Source: Oceanococcus sp041619555
GTDB lineage: Bacteria > Pseudomonadota > Gammaproteobacteria > Nevskiales > Oceanococcaceae
DNA length: 64,000 nucleotides
Assembly: GCA_041619555.1 (NCBI GenBank)
Contig: JBFKDQ010000011.1
Span: 1-64,000 of the forward strand
Reading direction: 5' to 3'
Shown: positions 8,487 through 16,089 of the stretch, piece after piece
Layout of the letters: the number at the start of each line of letters is the position of its first letter
Position numbering within the stretch: position 1 is the first letter of the stretch
Notes under the pieces: generated by a model
What the model saw: only the letters and a program-made list of their open reading frames with translations
Told to the model about the DNA's origin: nothing
The model's database searches: none
Program-made: the position numbers and the translations under genes

Positions 8487-8690
8487 ATGAATATCATCAT
8501 TACTCTGGCGTTCATCGCCATCATCGCTTCACTGGGGACGGCGATGTATTTTCTGCTCAATGATCAGCGGGCGAAGAAGCGCACGGTCAATGCGCTGATG
8601 GTCCGCGTAGGCCTGTCCATCGGCCTGATCCTGTTCCTGGTCATCGGCTATCTGCTAGGCTGGATCGAGCCTCATGGGCTGCGTCCATGA
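8487..8690 (+). CDS. Twin transmembrane protein, DUF2909 family
   Basis: A 67-residue protein with two membrane helices (about residues 2-21 and 39-58) separated by a short basic loop NDQRAKKRTVN. This size and pattern match the DUF2909 proteins found beside coxC and SURF1 in many proteobacteria. Its function is unknown, and context suggests oxidase assembly or stability. It is the only plus-strand gene in the respiratory block and ends 17 bp before a bidirectional terminator shared with coxC. The start ATG 8487 is preceded by a weak AAGGA. Confidence 0.82.
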   Translation: MNIIITLAFIAIIASLGTAMYFLLNDQRAKKRTVNALMVRVGLSIGLILFLVIGYLLGWIEPHGLRP

Positions 8691-8706
8691 ACAGGACTGG
8701 GCGGTC

Positions 8707-8735
8707 AAAAAAGGGCGCTTTGGCGCCCTTTTCTT
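8707..8735. terminator. Bidirectional rho-independent terminator between DUF2909 gene and coxC
   Basis: The stem GGGCGC/GCGCCC (8713-8718 with 8723-8728) has a TTTG loop. It is flanked by A residues on the left (8707-8712) and T residues on the right (8729-8735), so it can end transcripts arriving from both convergent genes. Confidence 0.88.
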
Positions 8736-8752
8736 ATCGCCACGGACCGGCG

Positions 8753-9619
8753 CTAAACGATGTACACGAACACGAACAGCCCCAGCCAGACAACGTCGAC
8801 GAAATGCCAGTACCAGGCCACGCCCTCGAAACCGAAATGCGAATCGGGCTTGAAGTGCCCCTTCATCAAACGGAAGGTGATGACGATCAGCATGATCGTC
8901 CCCAGCGTCACGTGCATGCCGTGAAAGCCGGTCAGCATGAAGAAGGTGGAGCCGTAGATTCCTGACTCCAGGGTCAGATTCAGGTGGCCATAGGCTTCCG
9001 CGTATTCGGCCGCCTGGAAGTACAGGAAGGTAGCACCCAGGGCCACGGTCGCCCACATCCAGGCCACCACGACCTTGCGCGGCTTGTTTTCCCTCAGGGC
9101 ATGATGAGCGAAGGTCAGGGTCACGCCGGAAGTCAGCAGCAAAAGGGTATTGAGAAACGGCACCCCCCAGGGCGGAATGATTTCGAATTCCCCTCCCAGC
9201 GCACTCGGTCCGTTGGTCGGCCAGACATTCTCGAACTGAGGCCACAACAGCGCATTGGTCATCACTTCGTCACCCGCGCCACCCAGCCAGGGCAGGGAAA
9301 GCTGACGGGCGTAGAACAGGGCGCCAAAAAATGCGGCAAAAAACATCACTTCCGAGAAAATGAACCAGCTCATGCCCCAGCGATAGGTCATGTCAACCTG
9401 ATCGTTGTACTGGCCGGTTTCCGACTCCTTGATCACACCGCCCATCCAGACCCACACCAGGGCCAGCACCACCGCCAGACCAATCCAGGTCAGGACCGAG
9501 CCGCCATGGCCATTCAGATAGCTGGCGATACCCTGCACCATCAGGAACAAGCCGACGGTCAGATAGAAAGGCCAGGCACTGGGCGCTGGTACGAAGTATC
9601 CGGCGGTTTTGGTTGACAT
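8753..9619 (-). CDS. coxC: Cytochrome c oxidase subunit III
   Basis: The 288-residue heme-copper oxidase subunit III has seven predicted membrane helices and family landmarks such as EVMFFAAFFGALFYAR, PFLNTLLLLTSGVTLTFAHHAL, the FTGFHGMHV-like LTGFHGMHVTLG, and a C-terminal WYWHFVDVVWLGLFV. It acts in the inner membrane as part of the terminal oxidase. The start ATG 9619 (MSTKTAG) follows GGGAGA. It is the last gene of the coxB-coxA-ctaG-coxC run, 7 bp after ctaG. Confidence 0.97.
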   Translation of the reverse strand: MSTKTAGYFVPAPSAWPFYLTVGLFLMVQGIASYLNGHGGSVLTWIGLAVVLALVWVWMGGVIKESETGQYNDQVDMTYRWGMSWFIFSEVMFFAAFFGALFYARQLSLPWLGGAGDEVMTNALLWPQFENVWPTNGPSALGGEFEIIPPWGVPFLNTLLLLTSGVTLTFAHHALRENKPRKVVVAWMWATVALGATFLYFQAAEYAEAYGHLNLTLESGIYGSTFFMLTGFHGMHVTLGTIMLIVITFRLMKGHFKPDSHFGFEGVAWYWHFVDVVWLGLFVFVYIV

Positions 9620-9626
9620 ATTCTCC

Positions 9627-10199
9627 CTACTCCAAGATCTGGGCGGTCGTTCTGGCCAGCCCGGTTGCATCAAACATTGTGTACGACAAGGTGACTGTCG
9701 AAACCTCCGCGGGCAACGCGGGGTCGAGCATGAACCTCATTGGCATATCCTTGCGTTCCCCCGCCGCCAGGGGCTGCTGGGAAAAGCAGAAACATTCGGT
9801 TTTCCTGACAAACTTGGCCGCATTCCAGGGCACCACGCTGGGGGTGGCCTGGGCGATATAGTCCTGACCGCTCCGGTTCTCGGCAAAAAAATTCACCGTA
9901 TACAGCTTGCCCGGATGCACCTGAATCGACGGTCTGTCCGCGCCAAAGCCCCAGTCCAGATTGTTATTGACGGTGGTCAGAAACTCCACCGTCACAAGGC
10001 GATCCGGATCCGGTTGTTCTGCAACCTGGGCACTGAGCTGAATCCCGCTGTTCTTTCCGTTCAGGCCGGTGATGTCACAGATCACGCTGTAGAGCGGCAC
10101 CAGGGCATAACCAAAGGCGAACATGCCGACCACCAGCCCGCCGAGACGGGCCAGTTGCCAGACATTGAGCTTGCGCTGTTCCTTGGCCGGAGCGTTCAT
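9627..10199 (-). CDS. ctaG: Cytochrome c oxidase assembly protein CtaG/Cox11
   Basis: Cox11 delivers copper to the CuB site of subunit I. The 190-residue protein has one N-terminal membrane helix (about residues 17-37) and a periplasmic immunoglobulin-like domain. It carries the copper-binding CFCF motif (KTECFCFSQQPL) and the conserved YVPLYS-like YALVPLYSVICDITG segment after the helix. Its ATG overlaps the stop codon of the small upstream ORF. Confidence 0.97.
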   Translation of the reverse strand: MNAPAKEQRKLNVWQLARLGGLVVGMFAFGYALVPLYSVICDITGLNGKNSGIQLSAQVAEQPDPDRLVTVEFLTTVNNNLDWGFGADRPSIQVHPGKLYTVNFFAENRSGQDYIAQATPSVVPWNAAKFVRKTECFCFSQQPLAAGERKDMPMRFMLDPALPAEVSTVTLSYTMFDATGLARTTAQILE

Positions 10200-10303
10200 C
10201 TGGACATCACTACGAAGAACGCCAGGTAGAACGCGATGGCAACGGCGGCCAGCATCAATGCCAGACGCCGGTTGCTCGGTCGCTTTTCCTGTCCCTCGCT
10301 CAC
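10196..10303 (-). CDS. Small single-pass membrane protein between coxA and ctaG
   Basis: A 35-residue product starts at GTG 10303, nine bases after the coxA stop, and ends in an ATGA overlap with ctaG. A basic N-terminal half (EKRPSNRR) precedes one hydrophobic helix of about 19 residues ending in MSR. Similar tiny 'cytochrome oxidase small assembly protein' genes occupy this slot in other proteobacteria. That identification rests on position and shape rather than on a motif. The tight coupling to ctaG supports it being real. Confidence 0.72.
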   Translation of the reverse strand: MSEGQEKRPSNRRLALMLAAVAIAFYLAFFVVMSR

Positions 10304-10312
10304 CGCAAGACC

Positions 10313-11932
10313 TCAGTGAGCCGGCAAGGGTTGATCATGGACTGCGGTGATCTCCTCCTCGGAGATCCGCGGCGGCACTTCGAAAGTGTGATACGGCGCT
10401 GGCGACGGCACCGTCCACTCCAGTCCGTGAGCGCCTTCCCAGACGCGCGCGGAGGCGACATCACCTTTCTTCATCACGCAGTTCGCAATCCAGTTGTAGA
10501 CCATGATGAACTGGGCGACAAAGAACGCGAACGCACCAATGGACGAGAGCACGTTCCAGTCCGTGAACTGCACCGCATAGTCGGGGATACGCCGCGGCAT
10601 GCCGGCCAGACCGGAGAAATGCTGCGGGAAGAACGTGACATTGATCGAAATGGCGGACAGCCAGAAGTGCAGTTTGCCCAGGCTTTCGTTGTACATGTGG
10701 CCAGTCCATTTGGGCAGCCAGTAATACATTGCCGCGATGATGGAGAACACCGCTCCGGGCACCAGTACGTAATGGAAGTGGGCAACCACGAAATAGCTGT
10801 CGTGGTACTGGAAGTCGGCGGGCGCGATGGCCAGCATCAGCCCGGAAAACCCGCCCAGCGTGAACAGGAAGACGAAACCCAGCGCGAACAGCATCGGAGT
10901 TTCGAATGTCATCGAGCCCCGCCACATGGTGGCGATCCAGTTGAACACTTTCACCCCGGTGGGCACCGCGATCAGCATGGTGGCAAACATGAAGAACAGT
11001 TCCCCGGCCAGTGGCATGCCGACGGTGAACATGTGGTGGGCCCAGACGATGAACGACAGGAAGGCAATCGAAGCCATGGCATAGACCATGGAGTCGTAGC
11101 CGAACAGGGTCTTGCGCGCGAAGGTCGGGATGATGGTCGAAACGATTCCGAATGCCGGAAGGATCAGGATGTAGACCTCGGGATGGCCAAAGAACCAGAA
11201 GACATGCTGGAACATGACCGGATCACCACCGCCCGCGGCGGAGAAGAAACTGGTGCCGAAGTATTTGTCGGTCAGCAACATGGTCACCGCACCGGCCAGA
11301 ACCGGCATGGTGGCAATCAGCAGGTAGGCGGTAATCAGCCAGGACCACGCAAACAGCGGCATTTTCAGCAGCGTCATGCCCGGTGCACGCATATTCAGAA
11401 TCGTGACGATGACGTTGATCGCACCGGTAATGGAGGAAATGCCCATCAGATGCACGGCAAAAATCAGAAACGGAAAGGCATCACCGGTCTGCAGCACGAG
11501 AGGCGGATACATGGTCCAGCCGCCGGCCGGAGCACCGCCATCCATGAACAGGGTGGACAGCAACAGGGCAAAGGCAAATGGCAGGATCCAGAAGCCCCAG
11601 TTGTTGACCCGCGGCAGGGCCAGATCGGAGGCGCCCACCATCATCGGAATCATCCAGTTGGCCAGGCCGGTAAAGGCCGGCATCACCCCGCCAAAGATCA
11701 TGATCAGCGCATGCATGGTGGTCATGGAGTTGAAGAACTCCGGATTGACCCACTGCAGACCAGGCTGGAACAGCTCCAGACGGATGATCAGCGACATCAC
11801 ACCGCCGATGAAGAACATGATAAATGCGAACCAGAGATACAGGGTCCCCAGGTCCTTGTGATTGGTGGTCTTGATCCACCGCATGATGCCCGGTTCCGGG
11901 CCGTGATCGTGGTGATCGTGATGTTCGCTCAT
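10313..11932 (-). CDS. coxA: Cytochrome c oxidase subunit I
   Basis: The 539-residue catalytic subunit of a heme-copper oxidase carries heme a and the heme a3-CuB centre. Ligand contexts are visible: TTMHALIMIFGGV (heme a), WFFGHPEVYILILPAFG (CuB His and the D-channel Glu), AHHMFTVGM (CuB histidine pair) and AHFHYVLV (heme a3 and a). It has 12 hydrophobic segments. The HPEVYI motif places it among A-type mitochondrial-like oxidases. A His/Asp-rich N-terminus (EHHDHHDHGPE) is noticeable. It lies 21 bp downstream of coxB. Confidence 0.98.
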   Translation of the reverse strand: MSEHHDHHDHGPEPGIMRWIKTTNHKDLGTLYLWFAFIMFFIGGVMSLIIRLELFQPGLQWVNPEFFNSMTTMHALIMIFGGVMPAFTGLANWMIPMMVGASDLALPRVNNWGFWILPFAFALLLSTLFMDGGAPAGGWTMYPPLVLQTGDAFPFLIFAVHLMGISSITGAINVIVTILNMRAPGMTLLKMPLFAWSWLITAYLLIATMPVLAGAVTMLLTDKYFGTSFFSAAGGGDPVMFQHVFWFFGHPEVYILILPAFGIVSTIIPTFARKTLFGYDSMVYAMASIAFLSFIVWAHHMFTVGMPLAGELFFMFATMLIAVPTGVKVFNWIATMWRGSMTFETPMLFALGFVFLFTLGGFSGLMLAIAPADFQYHDSYFVVAHFHYVLVPGAVFSIIAAMYYWLPKWTGHMYNESLGKLHFWLSAISINVTFFPQHFSGLAGMPRRIPDYAVQFTDWNVLSSIGAFAFFVAQFIMVYNWIANCVMKKGDVASARVWEGAHGLEWTVPSPAPYHTFEVPPRISEEEITAVHDQPLPAH

Positions 11933-11953
11933 AGCTTGGGACTCCGGAATGAT

Positions 11954-13120
11954 TTATAGGCCACGGCGCGCGGCGACGTCGGCCGGCTGCACCAGGTCGC
12001 CCGCGGCGTTGCCGAGAGCATTGCGTTCGTAGGTCACGACCGCGGCAATTTCACGGTCTTGCAGATAGGCGAAAGCCGCCATGGCATTCCTGCCTTTGAG
12101 GACGCGATCGATGTGCGTATCCACCGGCCCATTGGCCACCGCACTGCCGGTCAGGGCGGGGAAATTCGCCGCGGCCATGCCGGATCCGTCGGCCTGGTGA
12201 CAGGCCGAACAGTAATTCTTGTAGACCTTCTCGCCTTCCGCCATCAGCTCACTTTTACTCAGTGTCGCAAGCTCGGAGGCCACGACCGCAACCGGTGCCG
12301 CAGCGGCGACGACGGCTTGGGCGACGGCTTCTTCGGCACCGGCGATCTTGCCACCACGCTTGGCAATCCATTGTTCGTAGACTTCCGGCTGCACCGCACG
12401 CACGACAATCGGCATGAAGCCATGATCGCGCCCGCACAGTTCTGCGCATTGGCCGCGGTAGATTCCCGGCTCATCGATCTTGGTCCACAGGTCGTTGATG
12501 TAGCCCGGCACGGCGTCTTTCTTGATCGCGAAAGCGGGCATCCACCAGGCATGAATCACATCATTGGAGGTCAGCAGGAAGCGAATTCTCTTGCCGACAG
12601 GCAGCACCAGTTCATTGTCGACCGCCAGGAGGTAGTTCGGCACATCGGCGGGATTGATCCCGGAATTCAGCTGCCGCGCCCGATTGCTGTCTTCATGCAG
12701 GGAGGAAAAGAAGGAGACACCTTCATTCAGATATTCGTAATGCCATTTCCACTGATATCCGGTCACCTTGATGGTGATTTCGGAATCGGAACTGTCTTCC
12801 ATCTTGATCAGTGTACCGGCGGCAGGAATCGCCATCGCGATCAGGATCACGAACGGCGCCACCGTCCATGCGATTTCCACCTTGATACTTTCGTGGAAAT
12901 CAGCGGGTTTCGGATGCACCGATTTGCGGTGCGCGAAGATGGAATAAATCATCACGCCGAAAACCACGATGCCGATCGCGCAGCACACGCCAAAAATCAG
13001 CATGTGCAAACCGTGCACTTCGCGGCTGATTTCGGTCACCCCCACAGGCATGTTGTATTCAGCAGCCAGCGCTGAATGGCTTAGCAGCAAGCCCGTCAGG
13101 CCCCAAATCAATCGTCCCAT
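11954..13120 (-). CDS. coxB: Cytochrome c oxidase subunit II with fused C-terminal cytochrome c domain
   Basis: Subunit II accepts electrons at the CuA centre. The 388-residue protein has a signal segment, two membrane helices, and the CuA ligands H190, C225, E227, C229, H233 and M236 (CAELCGRDHGFM). An alanine-rich linker leads to a cytochrome c domain with CSACH at 304-308. The fusion is the caa3-like arrangement, which allows direct electron entry. The start chosen is ATG 13120 because GGAG lies nine bases upstream; the next in-frame ATG upstream (13135) has no ribosome binding site. It heads the cox operon. Confidence 0.95.
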   Translation of the reverse strand: MGRLIWGLTGLLLSHSALAAEYNMPVGVTEISREVHGLHMLIFGVCCAIGIVVFGVMIYSIFAHRKSVHPKPADFHESIKVEIAWTVAPFVILIAMAIPAAGTLIKMEDSSDSEITIKVTGYQWKWHYEYLNEGVSFFSSLHEDSNRARQLNSGINPADVPNYLLAVDNELVLPVGKRIRFLLTSNDVIHAWWMPAFAIKKDAVPGYINDLWTKIDEPGIYRGQCAELCGRDHGFMPIVVRAVQPEVYEQWIAKRGGKIAGAEEAVAQAVVAAAAPVAVVASELATLSKSELMAEGEKVYKNYCSACHQADGSGMAAANFPALTGSAVANGPVDTHIDRVLKGRNAMAAFAYLQDREIAAVVTYERNALGNAAGDLVQPADVAARRGL

Positions 13121-13545
13121 TCGCCAATTCTCCATTACTTTGTTCGTCGTGGCGTCCTAGCCGCGAGCCGCGGTCGCGGCTGCTTGGCTCCCTGCACTCC
13201 CGTTCACGGTGCAGGCGCATTCATCAGGCTCGTGCCCGCTTCCCAATGCACGGGAAGCCTCCCTACACAAGCGGCGAAACCTGACAGCGCACGGATCAGC
13301 GCTGCCCCGTCGTAGCGTTCACGAGCACGCGCCGGACATCAAACCTGTGAAACCAGATCAGTTGCCGTCCCGGCAAGCCCCCAGTTTCCACGCGGGCGGC
13401 TGTCAGCTCCGGAATTTTAGTGCATCAGCGGGATTGCGGCCACTGTTCTGCCGATTATTTTCCCCCCGCCCCCGCTCAGGCGCCCTTTGCTGCAGCCATG
13501 GCGAACCGCTAGTCTGGCGCCAACATGATCGCAGAGTGCTCCGCC
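13121..13545. other. Intergenic leader region between coxB and the molybdenum oxidoreductase, rich in hairpins
   Basis: No convincing gene is visible in these 425 bp. Three perfect inverted repeats lie in the coxB-proximal part: AGCCGCG/CGCGGCT (13166-13172, 13175-13181), CTGCAC/GTGCAG (13192-13197, 13209-13214) and GCTTCCC/GGGAAGC (13238-13244, 13252-13258). None is followed by a T tract, so they are not ordinary intrinsic terminators. The divergent promoters of coxB and the downstream oxidoreductase should be here, but I cannot assign them. Confidence 0.6.
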
Positions 13546-15690
13546 ATGACCGCCAGCAAGACCCACTATCGAAGCTGTAATCTGTGCGAAGCGATGTGCG
13601 GCATCGTTATTTCCCTGGAAGCCGGGCAGATCCGTTCGATCAAGGGTGATCCCGACGATCCTTTCAGTCGCGGGCATATCTGTCCCAAAGCCTTGGCCCT
13701 GAAAGACCTGTATGAAGACCCGGACCGGCTGCGCCAGCCGATGGAAAAGCGCAATGGACAATGGCAGCCACTGAGCTGGGACCAGGCCCTGGACAAGGCG
13801 GCGGAAAGGATTGGCCACCTGCAGGCCGAGCACGGCAAGGATGCGCTCGGCGTCTATCTGGGCAATCCGAATGTCCACAATACCGGCGCGATGCTGATGT
13901 CCGGCCCGGTGCTGCGCAGCCTGCAGACCCGCAACAAGTTTTCCGCGACTTCGGTGGATCAGCTGCCGCACCATATTGTGGCCTGGAAGCTTTTCGGCCA
14001 TCAGTTACGGATTCCGGTGCCCGACATCGACCGCTGCGATCATTTTCTCGTATTCGGCGCCAATCCGCTGGCCTCCAATGGCAGCATCATGAGCGTGCCG
14101 GACGTGAAGAAACGCCTGCAGGCGGTGCGCAGCAGAGGCCAGCTCGTCGTCGTCGACCCCCGTCGCAGCGAAACCGCCGCCGTCGCCAGTGCCCACCATT
14201 TCGTGCGCCCCGGTAGCGATGCCCTGGTTCTGCTGGCCATGCTGCACACGCTCTATGCCGAAGACTTGGTGGCGCCAGGTGAGCTGCGTCAATACCTCGA
14301 TACCGACCCCGCGCCCCTGAGCCACTATTTCCAGGCCTATGCGCCCGCCCGGGTGGCCCCGCTCACCGGCCTGTCAGCTGACACGATTGTTTCGCTGGTC
14401 CGCGAGTTCTGCGCTGCAGACGCGCCGGTGCTGTACGGCCGCATGGGGGTCAGCGTGCAGCAGTTCGGCGGCCTGTGCCAGTACCTGATCATGCTGTTCA
14501 ACCTCCTCAGCGGCCGCGTGGATCGCCCGGGCGGCCTGATGTTCACGCGCCCGGCCGCCGACATCCTGGCGCGCAGCGGCCGCGGCCACATGGGACGATT
14601 CCACAGCCGGGTGCGACAGCTGCCTGAATTCAACGGTGAACTTCCGGTCTCCGCCCTGGCCGAGGAGATCCTCACCCCGGGCCCGGGACAGATCCGCGGC
14701 ATGCTCCTGATGGCCGGCAACCCGGTGCTGTCCACTCCGAATGGAGCGCAACTGGACCAGGCATTCGCCCAGCTCGACTTTATGCTCGCCATTGATTTCT
14801 ACATCAATGAGAGCAATCGCCACGCCGACCTGATCCTGCCGCCGGTCAGCCCGCTGGAACGTGAGCACTATGACGTGGTTTTCCACCTGCTTGCGGTTCG
14901 CAACACCGCCCGCTATGCGCCGGCCCTGTTCGATCCCGGTCCGGACCAGCGGCATGACTGGCAGATCCTGCAGGAATTGCAGGACCGCCTGCGACCACCG
15001 TCCGGGCCGCGCGATCGACTGAGCCGCATCGCACAGCGCAAGCTGATGCGCCCGGCGCGACTGCTTGACCTGTTGCTGCGCAGCGGGCCCTACGGCGCTG
15101 GTCTTAAACCATTTGGGCAGGGCTTGAGCCTGCGCAAACTCAGGCAAGCGCCCCATGGCATCGACCTGGGCGCGCTACAACCCGAATTACCGCAAGCCCT
15201 GTTTCATCGCGATGGCAAGATTCACCTCAGCGCCGAGTTTTTCCTTGCCGACCTTGCACGCATTGAAGCCCGATTCTTCAACGCCGGCGAGGCAGAACCC
15301 CCCATGCGGCTGATCGGCCGTCGCGAACTACGCAGTCACAATTCCTGGCTGCACAACAGCAGCCGCCTGGTCAAAGGCAAACCCCGCTGTCTGGCCCTGC
15401 TCAATCCGGCGGACTTTGCACGCCTGCAACTGCGCGAAGGGGATCATGTCCAGGTCCGCTCGGCCAGCGGCGAACTGCAGATCGCAGCCCAGGCCAGCGC
15501 CGACATCATGCCGGGAGTAATCAGCATTCCCCACGGCTGGGGACATCAGGCTGCAGAGACCAGCTGGAAAACGGCGCAGGCGCATCCGGGCGTGAACGTC
15601 AACCAGCTAACCGACACCGCCCAGATCGATGAATTCTCCGGCAATGCGGTACTCAATGGCGTGGCCGTCGAGGTGCTCAGGGCCGACTGA
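13546..15690 (+). CDS. Molybdopterin-dependent oxidoreductase with N-terminal [4Fe-4S] site
   Basis: The 714-residue cytoplasmic-type enzyme belongs to the DMSO reductase superfamily. C11, C14, C18 and C46 form the 4Fe-4S motif (CNLCEAMCG ... CPKA). A large bis-MGD-binding core and a C-terminal molydopterin-dinucleotide-binding domain (beginning near RRELRSHNSWLHNS) follow. No twin-arginine signal is present. The substrate is unknown; formate-dehydrogenase-like or other aldehyde/acid chemistry is possible. I prefer ATG 13546 (MTASKTHYRSC) over ATG 13525. The gene ends four bases from the convergent ferredoxin gene, which may be an electron partner, though the opposite orientation weakens that. 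Confidence 0.85.
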   Translation: MTASKTHYRSCNLCEAMCGIVISLEAGQIRSIKGDPDDPFSRGHICPKALALKDLYEDPDRLRQPMEKRNGQWQPLSWDQALDKAAERIGHLQAEHGKDALGVYLGNPNVHNTGAMLMSGPVLRSLQTRNKFSATSVDQLPHHIVAWKLFGHQLRIPVPDIDRCDHFLVFGANPLASNGSIMSVPDVKKRLQAVRSRGQLVVVDPRRSETAAVASAHHFVRPGSDALVLLAMLHTLYAEDLVAPGELRQYLDTDPAPLSHYFQAYAPARVAPLTGLSADTIVSLVREFCAADAPVLYGRMGVSVQQFGGLCQYLIMLFNLLSGRVDRPGGLMFTRPAADILARSGRGHMGRFHSRVRQLPEFNGELPVSALAEEILTPGPGQIRGMLLMAGNPVLSTPNGAQLDQAFAQLDFMLAIDFYINESNRHADLILPPVSPLEREHYDVVFHLLAVRNTARYAPALFDPGPDQRHDWQILQELQDRLRPPSGPRDRLSRIAQRKLMRPARLLDLLLRSGPYGAGLKPFGQGLSLRKLRQAPHGIDLGALQPELPQALFHRDGKIHLSAEFFLADLARIEARFFNAGEAEPPMRLIGRRELRSHNSWLHNSSRLVKGKPRCLALLNPADFARLQLREGDHVQVRSASGELQIAAQASADIMPGVISIPHGWGHQAAETSWKTAQAHPGVNVNQLTDTAQIDEFSGNAVLNGVAVEVLRAD

Positions 15691-15694
15691 GCGG

Positions 15695-16021
15695 CTATTC
15701 CACCGCCGGCGCGACCTCGACCTTCATGTCGGCCAGCGCGTCGGATACGCAGATCTGGCAGGCCAGACGGGAGTTGTCCCGGACCTCGACAAATTCGGCG
15801 AGCGCCTCGAGCATCATGTCCTCGTCCTCGCCGCGTGCCGGCAACTTGGCCAGCGAATCGGCATCGACATAGACATGGCAGGTCCCACAGGAGCAGGTGC
15901 CTCCACAGGTCCCCTCGATGCCCGTATCTTCATCCCGCAAGGCTTCCATCAGTTGATCGCCATCCGGCGCTTCGATGGTCCGTTCGGCGCCATCACGTTC
16001 GACCACGAAAATTTTGGCCAT
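15695..16021 (-). CDS. Adrenodoxin-type [2Fe-2S] ferredoxin
   Basis: The 108-residue electron carrier has C39, C45 and C48 in the spacing C-x5-C-x2-C (TCGGTCSCGTCHVYVD) and a distal ligand C88 in RLACQICV. This is the adrenodoxin/putidaredoxin class, which commonly feeds cytochromes P450 or Rieske oxygenases. It starts at ATG 16021 with AGGAC upstream. It follows the Rieske oxygenase gene on the same strand, but a terminator-like hairpin stands between them. Confidence 0.92.
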   Translation of the reverse strand: MAKIFVVERDGAERTIEAPDGDQLMEALRDEDTGIEGTCGGTCSCGTCHVYVDADSLAKLPARGEDEDMMLEALAEFVEVRDNSRLACQICVSDALADMKVEVAPAVE

Positions 16022-16033
16022 GCTTGTAGTCCT

Positions 16034-16070
16034 CAAAGAAAAAGCCCCGGACACCATCAGCGCCCGGGGC
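16034..16070 (-). terminator. Intrinsic terminator after the Rieske oxygenase gene
   Basis: Read on the minus strand, the stem GCCCCGG/CCGGGGC (16064-16070 with 16044-16050) has a 13-base loop and is followed by TTTTTCTTT. It lies between the oxygenase and ferredoxin genes, so the ferredoxin would be made at a lower level from read-through or from its own promoter. Confidence 0.8.
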
Positions 16071-16089
16071 ACATTCACACGCTGCCAGT

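Noticed and set aside
10316..11959. 547-residue open frame antisense to coxA
   Set aside because: It is rich in His, Gln and Arg, mirrors coxA codons, and has no start signal or family. Long antisense frames are expected opposite GC-rich genes.
13209..13580. 123-residue plus-strand frame in the coxB leader
   Set aside because: It has no ribosome site, a biased His/Arg/Pro composition, and overlaps the start of the molybdenum enzyme in another frame.
13546..15690. Possible selenocysteine in the molybdenum enzyme
   Set aside because: No in-frame TGA occurs in the gene, and the relevant region shows no Sec or obvious Cys ligand replacement.
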